The notes under the pieces were generated by a model. That model was not told where the DNA came from and did no database searches. It saw only the letters and a list, made by a program, of their open reading frames with translations. Shown here one piece after another: positions 8,139-16,534 of a stretch of DNA of 64,000 bases; position 1 is the stretch's first letter, and every line of letters begins with the position of its first letter. Position numbers and translations under genes: made by a program. Source of the DNA: Maribacter vaceletii (GTDB lineage Bacteria > Bacteroidota > Bacteroidia > Flavobacteriales > Flavobacteriaceae); NCBI RefSeq assembly GCF_003634105.1, contig NZ_RBIQ01000008.1:682001-746000 (forward strand), in the 5' to 3' direction.

Positions 8139-8155
8139 TTTTTTTAATTAAAAAA

Positions 8156-8185
8156 TGCTACTGAGCACATAAGTTCTCAGTAGCA
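8156..8185 (-). terminator. Intrinsic terminator between DUF4252 genes
   Basis: TGCTACTGAG pairs with CTCAGTAGCA over 10 bp with a 10-base loop, and on the minus strand is followed by six T. It lies between the middle and last DUF4252 genes and may reduce expression of the last one, or end the transcript. Confidence 0.7.
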
Positions 8186-8194
8186 AATTGTTTT

Positions 8195-8737
8195 TTATTT
8201 TTTTCCTGCCTTGTTTAATTCTTCTGGGAGATTCATTTTATTGGTAATTTGGCCAATCTTGTTTAAATCTATATTTCCTGTCATGGAAACCAGTACTGTT
8301 TCAAATTTTCTTCCGTGTACATCTACATCCATATTCTTCATACCAGACACAAACATTAAAAGTTCTTTTACATGGTCTGCATCTTTACCCTCTTTAATAT
8401 AGAACTTTACGTTAACATCCTTGTCTTTTACACGCATTAACTCTTCCATAGAAGATTTTCTTAAATACTTTTTTACTGTAGATGTCATATCTGCTGATAC
8501 CGCTTTGTCTTCCGTAATAAAAACTTTAATGCCTTTAATACCTTTAGCTACTTCTGCAAAATCTTGTGCTTCAGGATCATCGGTCATGCTTCCTATTTTA
8601 CTAACCAAATTTATCATTCCTTTATTAACAACTACGGTTCCTACTTTATCCATATCCTCATATTTATCGAACATAGATTGTGCTAAACCAAAAAACGGTA
8701 CTAAAACGATTGCTACTACTAAACTAAATTTTCTCAT
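8195..8737 (-). CDS. DUF4252 secreted protein (paralogue A)
   Basis: The 180-residue product begins with a signal peptide ending FFGLAQS and has no lipobox. It is clearly paralogous to its upstream neighbour: both contain EELMRVKDKD, NVKFYIKEGKDADHV, GRKFETVL and LNKAGKK at matching places. The pair therefore arose by tandem duplication. It belongs to DUF4252, periplasmic proteins of unknown role. A hairpin after the gene suggests separate termination. Placement in the sigma operon suggests it is a target or modulator of the ECF sigma factor. Confidence 0.78.
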   Translation of the reverse strand: MRKFSLVVAIVLVPFFGLAQSMFDKYEDMDKVGTVVVNKGMINLVSKIGSMTDDPEAQDFAEVAKGIKGIKVFITEDKAVSADMTSTVKKYLRKSSMEELMRVKDKDVNVKFYIKEGKDADHVKELLMFVSGMKNMDVDVHGRKFETVLVSMTGNIDLNKIGQITNKMNLPEELNKAGKK

Positions 8738-8847
8738 GACTACTTTGTTTTTTATCCTATTCCCTATTTGATTAAAAGGGAAATTTATAGGATTGATTAT
8801 TAAATTGATTGATGTTATTAATTACTCCTGAAGAATCAGGAATTTTT

Positions 8848-9396
8848 TTAATTGTTCTTTTTTCCAGCTTTATTTAATTCTTGTGGTAAATTCATTTTAT
8901 TGGTTAAAGAACCTATCTTGTTTAAATCTATATCGCCAGTTAAAGACAATAATACTGTTTCAAATTTTCTTCCGTTCATTTCTATATCGGCATTATTTAT
9001 ACCAGTAACAAACATTAAAAGTTCGCTTACATGATCTGCATCTTTACCTTCTTTAATATAGAACTTCACGTTAGCATCCTTATCTTTTACACGCATAAGC
9101 TCTTCTAGCTTTGCGGTTTTTAAGTAAGAATTCATAGACTTAAGCATATCTGCTGATATTGCTTTATCTTCTGTTATAAAAACTTTTAAATTTTTTAAAC
9201 TTTTAGCTATATCCATAAAGTCTTGCGCTTCTGGATCGTCTACCTCAACATCTATCTTACTTAAAAGGTTAAACATACTTTTGTTTACTACTACAGCACT
9301 TACATTATCTAAATCTTCATATTTATCAAATAATGATTGAGACATACCCACTAAAGGCATTAGTGCTATCACTGTTATAATTAGGAACTTTTTCAT
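8848..9396 (-). CDS. DUF4252 secreted protein (paralogue B)
   Basis: The 182-residue product has a signal peptide (MKKFLIITVIALMPLVGMSQS) and the same DUF4252 body as paralogue A, differing mainly in the segment after DKAISADM and in the end LNKAGKKNN. It lies 9 bases after the anti-sigma-like gene, so it is surely co-transcribed with the sigma factor. Between this gene and paralogue A is a 6-bp hairpin (TCCTGA, AGAA, TCAGGA at 8824-8839) with a T run on the plus-strand side only, so I do not count it as a terminator for these genes. Confidence 0.78.
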   Translation of the reverse strand: MKKFLIITVIALMPLVGMSQSLFDKYEDLDNVSAVVVNKSMFNLLSKIDVEVDDPEAQDFMDIAKSLKNLKVFITEDKAISADMLKSMNSYLKTAKLEELMRVKDKDANVKFYIKEGKDADHVSELLMFVTGINNADIEMNGRKFETVLLSLTGDIDLNKIGSLTNKMNLPQELNKAGKKNN

Positions 9397-9405
9397 AATA
9401 TTAAT

Positions 9406-9837
9406 TTATTTTTTTTTGTATAATTTTTGTTTTGTTTGTTCAAATTGATTTAAGTAAGCAACTTTCCGTGTTCCTTTACTAAAATTTTGTGCCAAAAGGT
9501 CTAATGCTTTTTTTGTTTGGTTATACGCATATTGTGCTTCCTCTTGTTCTGCTTGCTTTTCTTGGTATAAATTTCCAAAATAAAGACTAAAAACTATTGC
9601 CGCTACTGCTGCTACGCTTATCCATTTACCATAATTTTTGTTTGCCTTTAATGGCAATTTCTTTGTAAACTGTTCTTCTTTAGCTGTAGAAAAATATTGA
9701 AACATAGGCTTATACGTCTCCAAATGCTTAGCCACATTATCTTGAGAAAAATAAGTACGTAATGTTTCTTCTTCGGCAACTGTTGCAGTAGCTTCAAAAT
9801 ACTTTTCTAATAATTTTTCTATGTTATGCAATTCCAT
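9406..9837 (-). CDS. Membrane anti-sigma-factor-like protein
   Basis: The 143-residue product has a cytoplasmic N-terminal part of about 70 residues (ELHNIEKLLEKYFEATATVAEEETLRTYF), one membrane helix (WISVAAVAAIVFSLYFG, about 72-88) and a periplasmic helical tail rich in Gln and Lys. The start overlaps the 3' end of the sigma gene by 14 bases, the usual arrangement for an ECF sigma factor and its anti-sigma partner. The N-terminal helix is like those of Bacteroidetes anti-sigma proteins, but no zinc-binding HxxxCxxC motif is present. The anti-sigma role is inferred from position and topology. Confidence 0.65.
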   Translation of the reverse strand: MELHNIEKLLEKYFEATATVAEEETLRTYFSQDNVAKHLETYKPMFQYFSTAKEEQFTKKLPLKANKNYGKWISVAAVAAIVFSLYFGNLYQEKQAEQEEAQYAYNQTKKALDLLAQNFSKGTRKVAYLNQFEQTKQKLYKKK

Positions 9838-10333
9838 AATTATGCTTTTGCGTTAATTTTTCTCTTACTGTTTTTCTAGCTCTAGATAACGCCACTCGTA
9901 TTGCAGTAGGTTTCATATCTAACAATTCTTCTATTTCTTCAAATGTGTACTGCTCAATATCTCGCAATTGTAATACCATTTTTTGTTGCTCAGGTAATTC
10001 ATCCATTATTATCTCTACCCAATTAACACTGTCTTTAGCTTCTATATTTTTTTGAAGCGAGTTAGTATCATCTCCGTAATTACTATGCACCAATTTTAAA
10101 TTAGATGCTTGTTTAGATTTTAATCTATCCAAGCAAAAATTCTTAGTCATAGTCATTGCAAAAGCCTCCACGTTTTTATACTCTTTCATTTTACTATTCT
10201 TAGACCATAGCTTTAATAGTACTTCTTGCGTTGCATCTTCGGCTTCTTCTGTAGAAACCAGCAACCTTTTAGAAAGCCTAAATAACTTATCTTTAAATGG
10301 TAATACCAGATTTAAAAATTCGGTTTGTTTCAT
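9824..10333 (-). CDS. ECF-type RNA polymerase sigma factor
   Basis: The 169-residue product has sigma region 2 (LFRLSKRLLVSTEEAEDATQEVLLKLW, with the DATQEV core-binding motif, then the EAFAMTMTKNFCLDRL segment) and region 4 (LPEQQKMVLQLRDIEQYTFEEIEELL through AIRVALSRARKTVREKL, the helix-turn-helix that reads the -35 element). There is no region 1 or 3, so it is an extracytoplasmic-function sigma factor. The promoter upstream at 10377-10404 has the form expected for ECF sigma factors, suggesting autoregulation. It is the first gene of a five-gene unit with the anti-sigma-like protein and three DUF4252 proteins. Confidence 0.9.
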   Translation of the reverse strand: MKQTEFLNLVLPFKDKLFRLSKRLLVSTEEAEDATQEVLLKLWSKNSKMKEYKNVEAFAMTMTKNFCLDRLKSKQASNLKLVHSNYGDDTNSLQKNIEAKDSVNWVEIIMDELPEQQKMVLQLRDIEQYTFEEIEELLDMKPTAIRVALSRARKTVREKLTQKHNYGIA

Positions 10334-10376
10334 TTTTGTTGGTTGTTTGTAAACCTTATTATTGGTCTACAAAAGG

Positions 10377-10404
10377 AAGACGATGTTCATCGAGTTTTGT
10401 TACA
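10377..10404 (-). promoter_or_regulatory. ECF-type promoter of the sigma operon
   Basis: On the minus strand TGTAACA is followed, 16 bases after the GTAAC core, by CGTCTT. This AAC-N16-CGT layout is the well-known form of ECF sigma promoters. The -10 motif lies about 44 bases before the sigma ATG. A housekeeping-like TAAATTTG also occurs further upstream (10456-10463, minus). Confidence 0.6.
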
Positions 10405-10554
10405 AAATATTTTTTATTTCTATATATCTCCTTACTTTGGACAACTATTTACACACAAATTTACGTAAGTAAGTAATATATTCTTCTTTATTTTCCCCCA
10501 TCATATATACTGGAACAATATTTGAAGACGTTTTAATTAAAAAATGTAGTAACT

Positions 10555-12045
10555 ATGAAAAAATATGTTCTAGCATTACTCTCTATAGGAGTATTAATTG
10601 CCTCCTGTTCTAAGAGTGAGGACGATAGGTTTATTGACACCAAAGGCTTAACCATAGATTCTGAAGAAGTTCTTGTCCAAGACTTTATGTGGAAGGCAAT
10701 GAATTCTTGGTACTTTTGGCAAGAAGACGTGCCTAATTTGGCAGATGATAAATTCCTTGACACAGAAGAAGGTATTCAAGAATATATAGATTTTCTTGCA
10801 AGTGAATCTAACCCCGCAGATTTTTTTGATGAAAAATTATCCTTTTCAGAAGATCGTTTTAGTTTTTATTCTGAAGATTATACAGAGCTTACCCAAGCAC
10901 TTTCCGGTGTTTCTAAAAGTAACGGATTAGAATTTGGCTTGGTTCAATTTAGTGATAGTGATAATATTTTTGGATATGTTAGGTATATAATTCCTAATTC
11001 TGATGCTGCCGCAAAAGATATTAGTCGTGGAGAATTATTTACAAAAGTAAATGGCAACACACTTACAACAAGTAACTATATAGACCTACTTTTTGGTGAT
11101 AATGACACCTATACTTTAGGCATGGCTTCTATTGAAAACAATCAAGTAACTGAAAACGAAAAAGAAGTTTCTTTAACTAAAGCGGAAGGTTTAGCAGAAA
11201 ATCCTGTTTTTTTATCTAAAACTTTTGATATAAATGGAGAAAAAATTGGCTATTTAGTCTATAATGCTTTTACCAATGAATATGATGAAGATTTAAATAA
11301 CGTCTTTGGAAATTTTAAAGCTGCCAACGTACAGCATTTGGTTTTAGATTTAAGATACAATCCGGGTGGTTCTGTAAATACTGCTCGTTTATTATCTAGT
11401 ATGATATATAGTACTGATACAGAAGAAGTATTCTTAAAAGCCAGATATAACGGAAAATACCAATCTTTTTTAGAAAGTAGAAATGTTGATTTAAATGACT
11501 ACTTTGGAGATAAAACAAGTGAAGGTACTGCTATTAATACTTTAAACTTATCTAAAGTATATATTCTAGCAACCAACAGTTCTGCCTCTTCTAGTGAATT
11601 AGTCATGAATGGTCTTGCTCCTTATATAGATGTTGTACATGTAGGAGAAACTACAAGAGGAAAAAATGAATTCTCAGTTACTATGGTTGATGATAAGGAG
11701 AATGATTACATCTACAATCCAACAAGAATAAATAATATTAACAGCAAGAATAAATGGGCTATACAACCATTAATTGGTAGAAATGAAAATGCAGATGGTT
11801 TTTACGACTACACTTCTGGCTTAGTTCCAGATATAGATTTAGAAGAAGACTTAGCAAACCTTGGTGTTTTAGGAGATGAGAATGAGCCTTTATTAGCAAG
11901 AGCTATACAAGAAATTACTGGAGCATCTAGTAAAAGAGATTTCACTGTTAAAATACCTGCTAAAATTATGACAAGTTCTAAAATGTTTACGGTATTAAAA
12001 GATAATATGTTTTTAGATAAACCTTTAAAATTATCTTCTAACTAA
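10555..12045 (+). CDS. S41 family (C-terminal processing) peptidase, lipoprotein
   Basis: The 496-residue product has a lipoprotein signal (MKKYVLALLSIGVLIASC). A PDZ-like part follows around residues 135-185 (IIPNSDAAAKDISRGELFTKVNG). The S41 core contains LVLDLRYNPGGSVNTARLL, then NSSASSSELV with the catalytic serine near residue 343, and the lysine in TTRGKN near residue 368. This is the Ser-Lys pair of tail-specific proteases. The N-terminal part with WYFWQEDVP is typical of the Bacteroidetes S41 lipoproteins. It probably acts at the outer membrane or in the periplasm; substrates are unknown. It diverges from the ECF operon. Confidence 0.88.
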   Translation: MKKYVLALLSIGVLIASCSKSEDDRFIDTKGLTIDSEEVLVQDFMWKAMNSWYFWQEDVPNLADDKFLDTEEGIQEYIDFLASESNPADFFDEKLSFSEDRFSFYSEDYTELTQALSGVSKSNGLEFGLVQFSDSDNIFGYVRYIIPNSDAAAKDISRGELFTKVNGNTLTTSNYIDLLFGDNDTYTLGMASIENNQVTENEKEVSLTKAEGLAENPVFLSKTFDINGEKIGYLVYNAFTNEYDEDLNNVFGNFKAANVQHLVLDLRYNPGGSVNTARLLSSMIYSTDTEEVFLKARYNGKYQSFLESRNVDLNDYFGDKTSEGTAINTLNLSKVYILATNSSASSSELVMNGLAPYIDVVHVGETTRGKNEFSVTMVDDKENDYIYNPTRINNINSKNKWAIQPLIGRNENADGFYDYTSGLVPDIDLEEDLANLGVLGDENEPLLARAIQEITGASSKRDFTVKIPAKIMTSSKMFTVLKDNMFLDKPLKLSSN

Positions 12046-12065
12046 AAAAAAACATTTTTTACACA

Positions 12066-12097
12066 AAAAAAGGCGCTACAATTGTAGCGCCTTTTTT
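12066..12097. terminator. Bidirectional terminator
   Basis: AAAAAAGGCGCTACAA is followed directly by its reverse complement, giving a long GC-rich stem with A and T runs on both sides. It serves the S41 peptidase gene (plus) and the BtuG-like gene (minus). Confidence 0.9.
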
Positions 12098-12117
12098 ATT
12101 CTATTTTTCTAATATAT

Positions 12118-13191
12118 TTATTCATTAAAATAAACACCATTTGGATTTAAACCAACTGTAAAAGTTTTATCTACTGCTTGTGTATTTAAATCATATATAG
12201 TTAATGAACCATTACTTGCATAATCTAAGGCATCTGCAAGATATAATTTACCATTATAAACATCCATCCCATATAAAGATGTTGCAGTATGTGTTACATA
12301 AGAAGATGTTGGGAGAGTATCGTCTGTAGTTTTTAAAGTATACACATCTTTACCCAAGTTATAATATAAATTTTCTCCATCTATATTTAAAAAACTAGGG
12401 TGCTCAACACCGTTAAAATTAATTGTAGTTACCACTTCATTAGTACTCGTATTAATTTCTGACAAAACACCTGCACTTTCATCTTCCGGTACTGGCCATG
12501 AGGAACCACCAGATGCTAATACCCATATATTATCATTAGCATCTAAAACTAATGAATTTGGCCTTTTACCAACTTCTAGTGTTTTAGTAATATCTTCTGA
12601 TGTAACATCAATTACAGAAACAATACTATTTGTACCAAAAGCTCCTTGATGAGCTACATATATTGTATTTCCTTTTGCTACAATTGCCTCTGGTCCAAGA
12701 GCTACAGGAATTGTACTTTCTACAGTATTTGTTGATAAATTAATTACTGCAATAAAATCATCTGTTTCATCAGAAGTGTCTCCCCAATTAGTAACATATC
12801 CTTTACCATTTACAGCTACAAAATATCTTGGATTGGATAAGTCCGCATCTATAGTACCTTCGCTTTCAAAGGTATTTCTATTAATTACCTCTATTGTATT
12901 GGATACATTTGCTATTACGTAAGCTGTATTGTCTGCAAAACCAATAGACTGTATAACATTTCCTAAATCTTTATTGTTTACTTTATTATATATTGCCGCT
13001 TCATTAGTTTCTAAATCATCAGATAAAAAAGATATTGTTCCAGAACCGTTTTGAAAAGGGCCTTCGTTAACCACTAATATTCCATTTTCGTACGCTCCTA
13101 ACGGTAAAGACTCACCTCCATTATCATCATTCTCACAAGATGCAAAAAATGCGCCTAATGCTATTGCTAATACTACATGTTTAATTTTCAT
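12118..13191 (-). CDS. BtuG-like beta-propeller surface lipoprotein (YncE/DUF5074 type)
   Basis: The 357-residue product has a lipoprotein signal (LAIALGAFFASC) and an acidic stretch after the Cys (ENDDNGGE), typical of surface-exported Bacteroidetes lipoproteins. The rest is a seven-blade-like propeller with repeating units such as TAYVIANVSNTIEVINRNT, IAVINLSTNTVESTIPV and SVIDVTSEDITKTLEVG. It lies 3 bases after a BtuB-like receptor under a cobalamin riboswitch. In Bacteroides, BtuG is a propeller lipoprotein that caps BtuB and captures B12 with very high affinity; the same role is inferred here from fold and context, not from shared binding residues. Confidence 0.75.
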   Translation of the reverse strand: MKIKHVVLAIALGAFFASCENDDNGGESLPLGAYENGILVVNEGPFQNGSGTISFLSDDLETNEAAIYNKVNNKDLGNVIQSIGFADNTAYVIANVSNTIEVINRNTFESEGTIDADLSNPRYFVAVNGKGYVTNWGDTSDETDDFIAVINLSTNTVESTIPVALGPEAIVAKGNTIYVAHQGAFGTNSIVSVIDVTSEDITKTLEVGKRPNSLVLDANDNIWVLASGGSSWPVPEDESAGVLSEINTSTNEVVTTINFNGVEHPSFLNIDGENLYYNLGKDVYTLKTTDDTLPTSSYVTHTATSLYGMDVYNGKLYLADALDYASNGSLTIYDLNTQAVDKTFTVGLNPNGVYFNE

Positions 13192-13194
13192 TTT

Positions 13195-15027
13195 CTAAAA
13201 TTTAAAGTTTAATTGTAATTTAAAGTTTCTATTAGGCATTGGTCTAAATGCCACGTTTTGGTAATTGGTGTTCAAAATATTATTAACACTTAGAGCTAAT
13301 ATAACATCGGTATTTAAAAAATTTAATACATCATATTCTAAAGTAACATTGCCAATAAAATAAGCATCTACTTCTTGCGATTCGTCTGTTGTGGTAAAAA
13401 CTAATCCGTTATATAATGTTTGCAAACCTATTTTATACTTACCATAATGATACACTAGGCTTCCTGTAGCTTTGTGTAAAGGCACATACATTAATTGATT
13501 TCCAGATTCTTTATCTATAGCTTTAGTATAGGCATAAGTTATAGTAGCTACTATAGGGTTTTCTTTAATTTTTTTATGAACAGCTAAACTAGATTCTACT
13601 CCATATTGGTAAACACTCTTAACATTTATAGGAGACCAAACACCAGATACACTACTTGGGCGCCATTGTATTAAATCTTTATTGGTTGTATAATACGAGT
13701 ACAGTTCTGCCTTAAGGCCTTTTTTATTAAAAATTTGTCCAAACTCTACCTGATGCGAAGTTTCTGGTTTTAAATCTTTATTACCTCCTGTTTCCCAATA
13801 CAAATCATTAAAAGTTGGTATTCTAAAATTTTTAGAAGTATTTAGTGTTATTGCATAATTTTTAGTTAGTTGGTATTTACCATCTAATGCATATACAAAA
13901 GGACTGTTGTAATCTGTAACCCAATCTTTTCTAAGATTCACACCATAGGAAAGTTTTTTGCTAGCAGTATGAGAAAACAAAAAGGTTGTTGCCACTAGAT
14001 TTCTAGTAACCGAAGCTATAGAACTCCCCTCACCTCTTACATTGTTATAGTCTACCAAACCATTTAACAACATATTATTTATACTATACTTTAAATCGTA
14101 ATTAAATAGCATAGTTTTAGCATTACTTGTTGTAAAACTATCAGAATCTTTATTAGCAAAATACTTATAGCGCTCGTATAAATATGCCAGTTTTGTGCGC
14201 TGTACTTTATTGCTTTTATAGTTAACCCACTCTAATAAGGACTTTGAATTATAGTTTTTGTAGTTACTATTAGATGGGGCTGTTAAAGTTCCTGAAAAGT
14301 CACGATCACCAATAAACGTAGAGTGTTGCAGTTTTAACAAATTAGTTGTAGAAAATAATAACCCAAAGCCTAAATCTATAGTATTATTATTAAAAGCTCC
14401 GTTTTCATTTCTCTTATCTGTTCCTAGATACTTATAATCATTTTCAGAAGATATATGTCCTATACCTACACTAAAAGCTGTTTTATCTGTACCGTATTTA
14501 GACTTATAATTAAAGTTTTTTGTACCAAAACTACCATATCCTAAGTTTAGTACATTAGTCCAAGGTTGTGTAAAATTTAAACTATTTTCTAAATGTATAC
14601 TACCACCAACGGCACCTGTTCCATATTGCGTACTTCCGCCTCCACTTCTTATACTTATCTTATCATAACTTTGCGGGAGAATGGTATTAAAATCCGTTTG
14701 CCCGTTTAGTTGCGAATTTACATTTATGCCGTTCCAAATTACTGCTGTTTGTGATGCCCCTGTTCCTCTAAAAGAAGGGGAAGAAACCATTCCATATCCA
14801 TTCTCTTTAAAATAAACCGAACTATTATAGCGCAGTGCATTAGTTAAACCGCCAGGTACTCTTTGTAAAGTAGAATCTGTAATTGTTGTAATTTTAATTC
14901 CATTAGAGAACTGTAATAGCCTACTATCAGAAACAACAACCTCATCTAGCTTTAGAATAGAATCTTGCTGAGAAAAAGACAAATTAATGCCAATTATAAA
15001 TAAAAAAAATACTACTATACGTTTCAT
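13195..15027 (-). CDS. btuB: BtuB-like TonB-dependent vitamin B12 receptor
   Basis: The ATG at 15027 (preceded by an in-frame GTG) gives 610 residues, the usual BtuB size and much shorter than SusC proteins. It has a signal peptide (VVFFLFIIGINLSFSQ), a TonB-box-like DEVVVSDS, a plug domain (LRYNSSVYF, SFRGTGASQTAVIWNGINV, IRSGGGSTQYGTGAVGGSI) and a 22-strand-type barrel ending in the outer-membrane signal FKLQLNFKF. There is no carboxypeptidase-regulatory domain. The cobalamin riboswitch just upstream makes B12 or other corrinoids the likely cargo. The downstream BtuG-like gene is in the same transcript. Confidence 0.88.
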   Translation of the reverse strand: MKRIVVFFLFIIGINLSFSQQDSILKLDEVVVSDSRLLQFSNGIKITTITDSTLQRVPGGLTNALRYNSSVYFKENGYGMVSSPSFRGTGASQTAVIWNGINVNSQLNGQTDFNTILPQSYDKISIRSGGGSTQYGTGAVGGSIHLENSLNFTQPWTNVLNLGYGSFGTKNFNYKSKYGTDKTAFSVGIGHISSENDYKYLGTDKRNENGAFNNNTIDLGFGLLFSTTNLLKLQHSTFIGDRDFSGTLTAPSNSNYKNYNSKSLLEWVNYKSNKVQRTKLAYLYERYKYFANKDSDSFTTSNAKTMLFNYDLKYSINNMLLNGLVDYNNVRGEGSSIASVTRNLVATTFLFSHTASKKLSYGVNLRKDWVTDYNSPFVYALDGKYQLTKNYAITLNTSKNFRIPTFNDLYWETGGNKDLKPETSHQVEFGQIFNKKGLKAELYSYYTTNKDLIQWRPSSVSGVWSPINVKSVYQYGVESSLAVHKKIKENPIVATITYAYTKAIDKESGNQLMYVPLHKATGSLVYHYGKYKIGLQTLYNGLVFTTTDESQEVDAYFIGNVTLEYDVLNFLNTDVILALSVNNILNTNYQNVAFRPMPNRNFKLQLNFKF

Positions 15028-15075
15028 CACACCAAAGACCTTTTACCCGAAAGTCTATTGTTATTTTAGTTAAAA

Positions 15076-15262
15076 ACCTGGCAGGTCTCCTGACTTACGT
15101 ATTGTTATTTACCTTCCCGCTTAATTAAAGCAGTGGTTTAGAAGAAATAACAACCATCTTTAAAATAATTTAAAGACTAAGTTTACAGTTGCGGGAACAG
15201 CTCTGGAATTTAACCAGATTCCCTTTTAATTTTATCACTTAAAAAAAGCAATAAAAACCAAA
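15076..15262 (-). promoter_or_regulatory. Cobalamin (B12) riboswitch
   Basis: Read on the minus strand, the leader contains the conserved blocks in the right order: AAAAGGGAATCTGGT, then AGAGCTGTTCCCGCAACTG, and finally the B12 box AAGTCAGGAGACCTGCC. These belong to the AdoCbl-type riboswitch core. After the box comes a hairpin (AGACTTT with AAAGGTCT) ending about 9 bases before the btuB ATG, a plausible expression platform that hides the ribosome binding region. High B12 should shut off the BtuB/BtuG transcript. The 5' limit is approximate. Confidence 0.93.
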
Positions 15263-15269
15263 TTCACTG

Positions 15270-15277
15270 CAAAAGTA
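15270..15277 (-). promoter_or_regulatory. Probable -7 element of the riboswitch transcript
   Basis: On the minus strand TACTTTTG matches TAnnTTTG exactly and sits just upstream of the riboswitch core. Together with the riboswitch it accounts for most of the 360-base gap between the btuB and btuF starts; the remaining bases up to 15387 show no clear plus-strand promoter. Confidence 0.5.
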
Positions 15278-15387
15278 AACCATATTAACTAATTTCTACT
15301 ATTTTCTCTTTTAAGTTTTACATTTAAAAAATGACATTCCTTACCTTGCAAAAAACATTTAATTAAGTCAGAACCTATTTTTTTAGA

Positions 15388-16533
15388 ATGAATCGCATTT
15401 TATTATCCCTAACAATATTTCTTTTTTTATCCTGTAAAAACAAAAAAGAAGAAGCCTCTACTAATTTAGACAAAACAGTTACCTCTACTCTTAAATATGC
15501 TACAGGTTTTACAGTAAAAAAAGAAAGTACTGGTATCACAATTATAAAAATTACTGCACCTTGGCCAAATGCAACTAAAGGTTTTTCATATGCATTAGTC
15601 CCTGAAGAAAAAATGGCTGCCCTTACCCTTAATAAAGATTCTTATGATGCTATTATAACAACTCCTGTTAAAAAAATAATAGTAACTTCTACTACACATA
15701 TACCAGTTTTAGAAGCTTTAGGTGTAGAAACTTCCTTGGTTGGTTTTCCCAACACCAACTATATTTCTTCTATGGCAACAAGAAAAAGAATAGCTAACAA
15801 ACAAGTTAAAGAATTAGGAAATAACGAATCTTTAAATACAGAGATTGCTCTAGAATTGCAACCAAATGTGGTTATTGGCTTTGGTATTGATAATCAAAAT
15901 AAAGCCTATAAAACCCTAGAAGATGCAAATATTCCTGTTGCTTACAATGGTGATTGGGCAGAACAAACCCCGCTTGGAAAAGCAGAGTGGATTAAGTTTT
16001 TTGCTCCTTTCTTTCATAAAGAGACAAAGGCAGACAGTATTTTTAATTCCATAGAAAAAGAATACCATAAAGTCAAAGAGCTTGCTGCTAAAGCAAATAC
16101 GAAGCATACTGTTTTATCTGGCGCTATGTTTAAAGATGTTTGGTATTTACCAGGTGGTAAAAGCTGGGCAGCGCAATACTTAAATGATGCTAACACAAAC
16201 TATTTATGGAAAGATGATAAAGAAACAGGAAGCCTTTCCTTAAGCTGGGAAAATGTTTTAAATATAGCACAAAACGCGGATTATTGGCTTTCCCCCTCAC
16301 AGTATACAACCTATGAACAAATGAAAGAAAGTAGTCCTCATTATACACAATTTAAAGCTTTTAAAAATAAAAATATTTACACTTTTGCAAATACTAAAGG
16401 GCCTACAGGTGGTTTATTGTTTTATGAACTTGCTCCAAGTAGACCAGATATTGTTCTAAGGGATTTAATTTCTATATTCCATCCTGAAGTTTTACCAAAC
16501 TACAAACCTTATTTTTACAAACCTTTAGAATAA
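15388..16533 (+). CDS. btuF: BtuF-like corrinoid ABC transporter substrate-binding lipoprotein
   Basis: The 381-residue product starts with a lipoprotein signal (LSLTIFLFLSC). It belongs to the class III solute-binding family (two Rossmann-like lobes joined by a helix) seen in BtuF, FhuD and haem-binding proteins: TTPVKKIIVTSTTHIPVLEALGV, LVGFPNTNY, ELQPNVVIGF and later LAPSRPDIVLRDLISIFHP. It is expected to sit in the periplasm and pass substrate to BtuC. Cobalamin is assigned from the divergent riboswitch-controlled btuB. The downstream permease begins one base after the stop, so the genes form an operon. Confidence 0.82.
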   Translation: MNRILLSLTIFLFLSCKNKKEEASTNLDKTVTSTLKYATGFTVKKESTGITIIKITAPWPNATKGFSYALVPEEKMAALTLNKDSYDAIITTPVKKIIVTSTTHIPVLEALGVETSLVGFPNTNYISSMATRKRIANKQVKELGNNESLNTEIALELQPNVVIGFGIDNQNKAYKTLEDANIPVAYNGDWAEQTPLGKAEWIKFFAPFFHKETKADSIFNSIEKEYHKVKELAAKANTKHTVLSGAMFKDVWYLPGGKSWAAQYLNDANTNYLWKDDKETGSLSLSWENVLNIAQNADYWLSPSQYTTYEQMKESSPHYTQFKAFKNKNIYTFANTKGPTGGLLFYELAPSRPDIVLRDLISIFHPEVLPNYKPYFYKPLE

Positions 16534-16534
16534 T

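Noticed and set aside
8421-8771. A 116-codon plus-strand ORF with a hydrophobic start region
   Set aside because: It is the complement of the DUF4252 paralogue A coding region, which has a clear signal peptide and paralogue.
8824-8839. Hairpin TCCTGA-AGAA-TCAGGA between two DUF4252 genes
   Set aside because: The T run is on the plus-strand side while both genes are on the minus strand, and the stem is only 6 bp.
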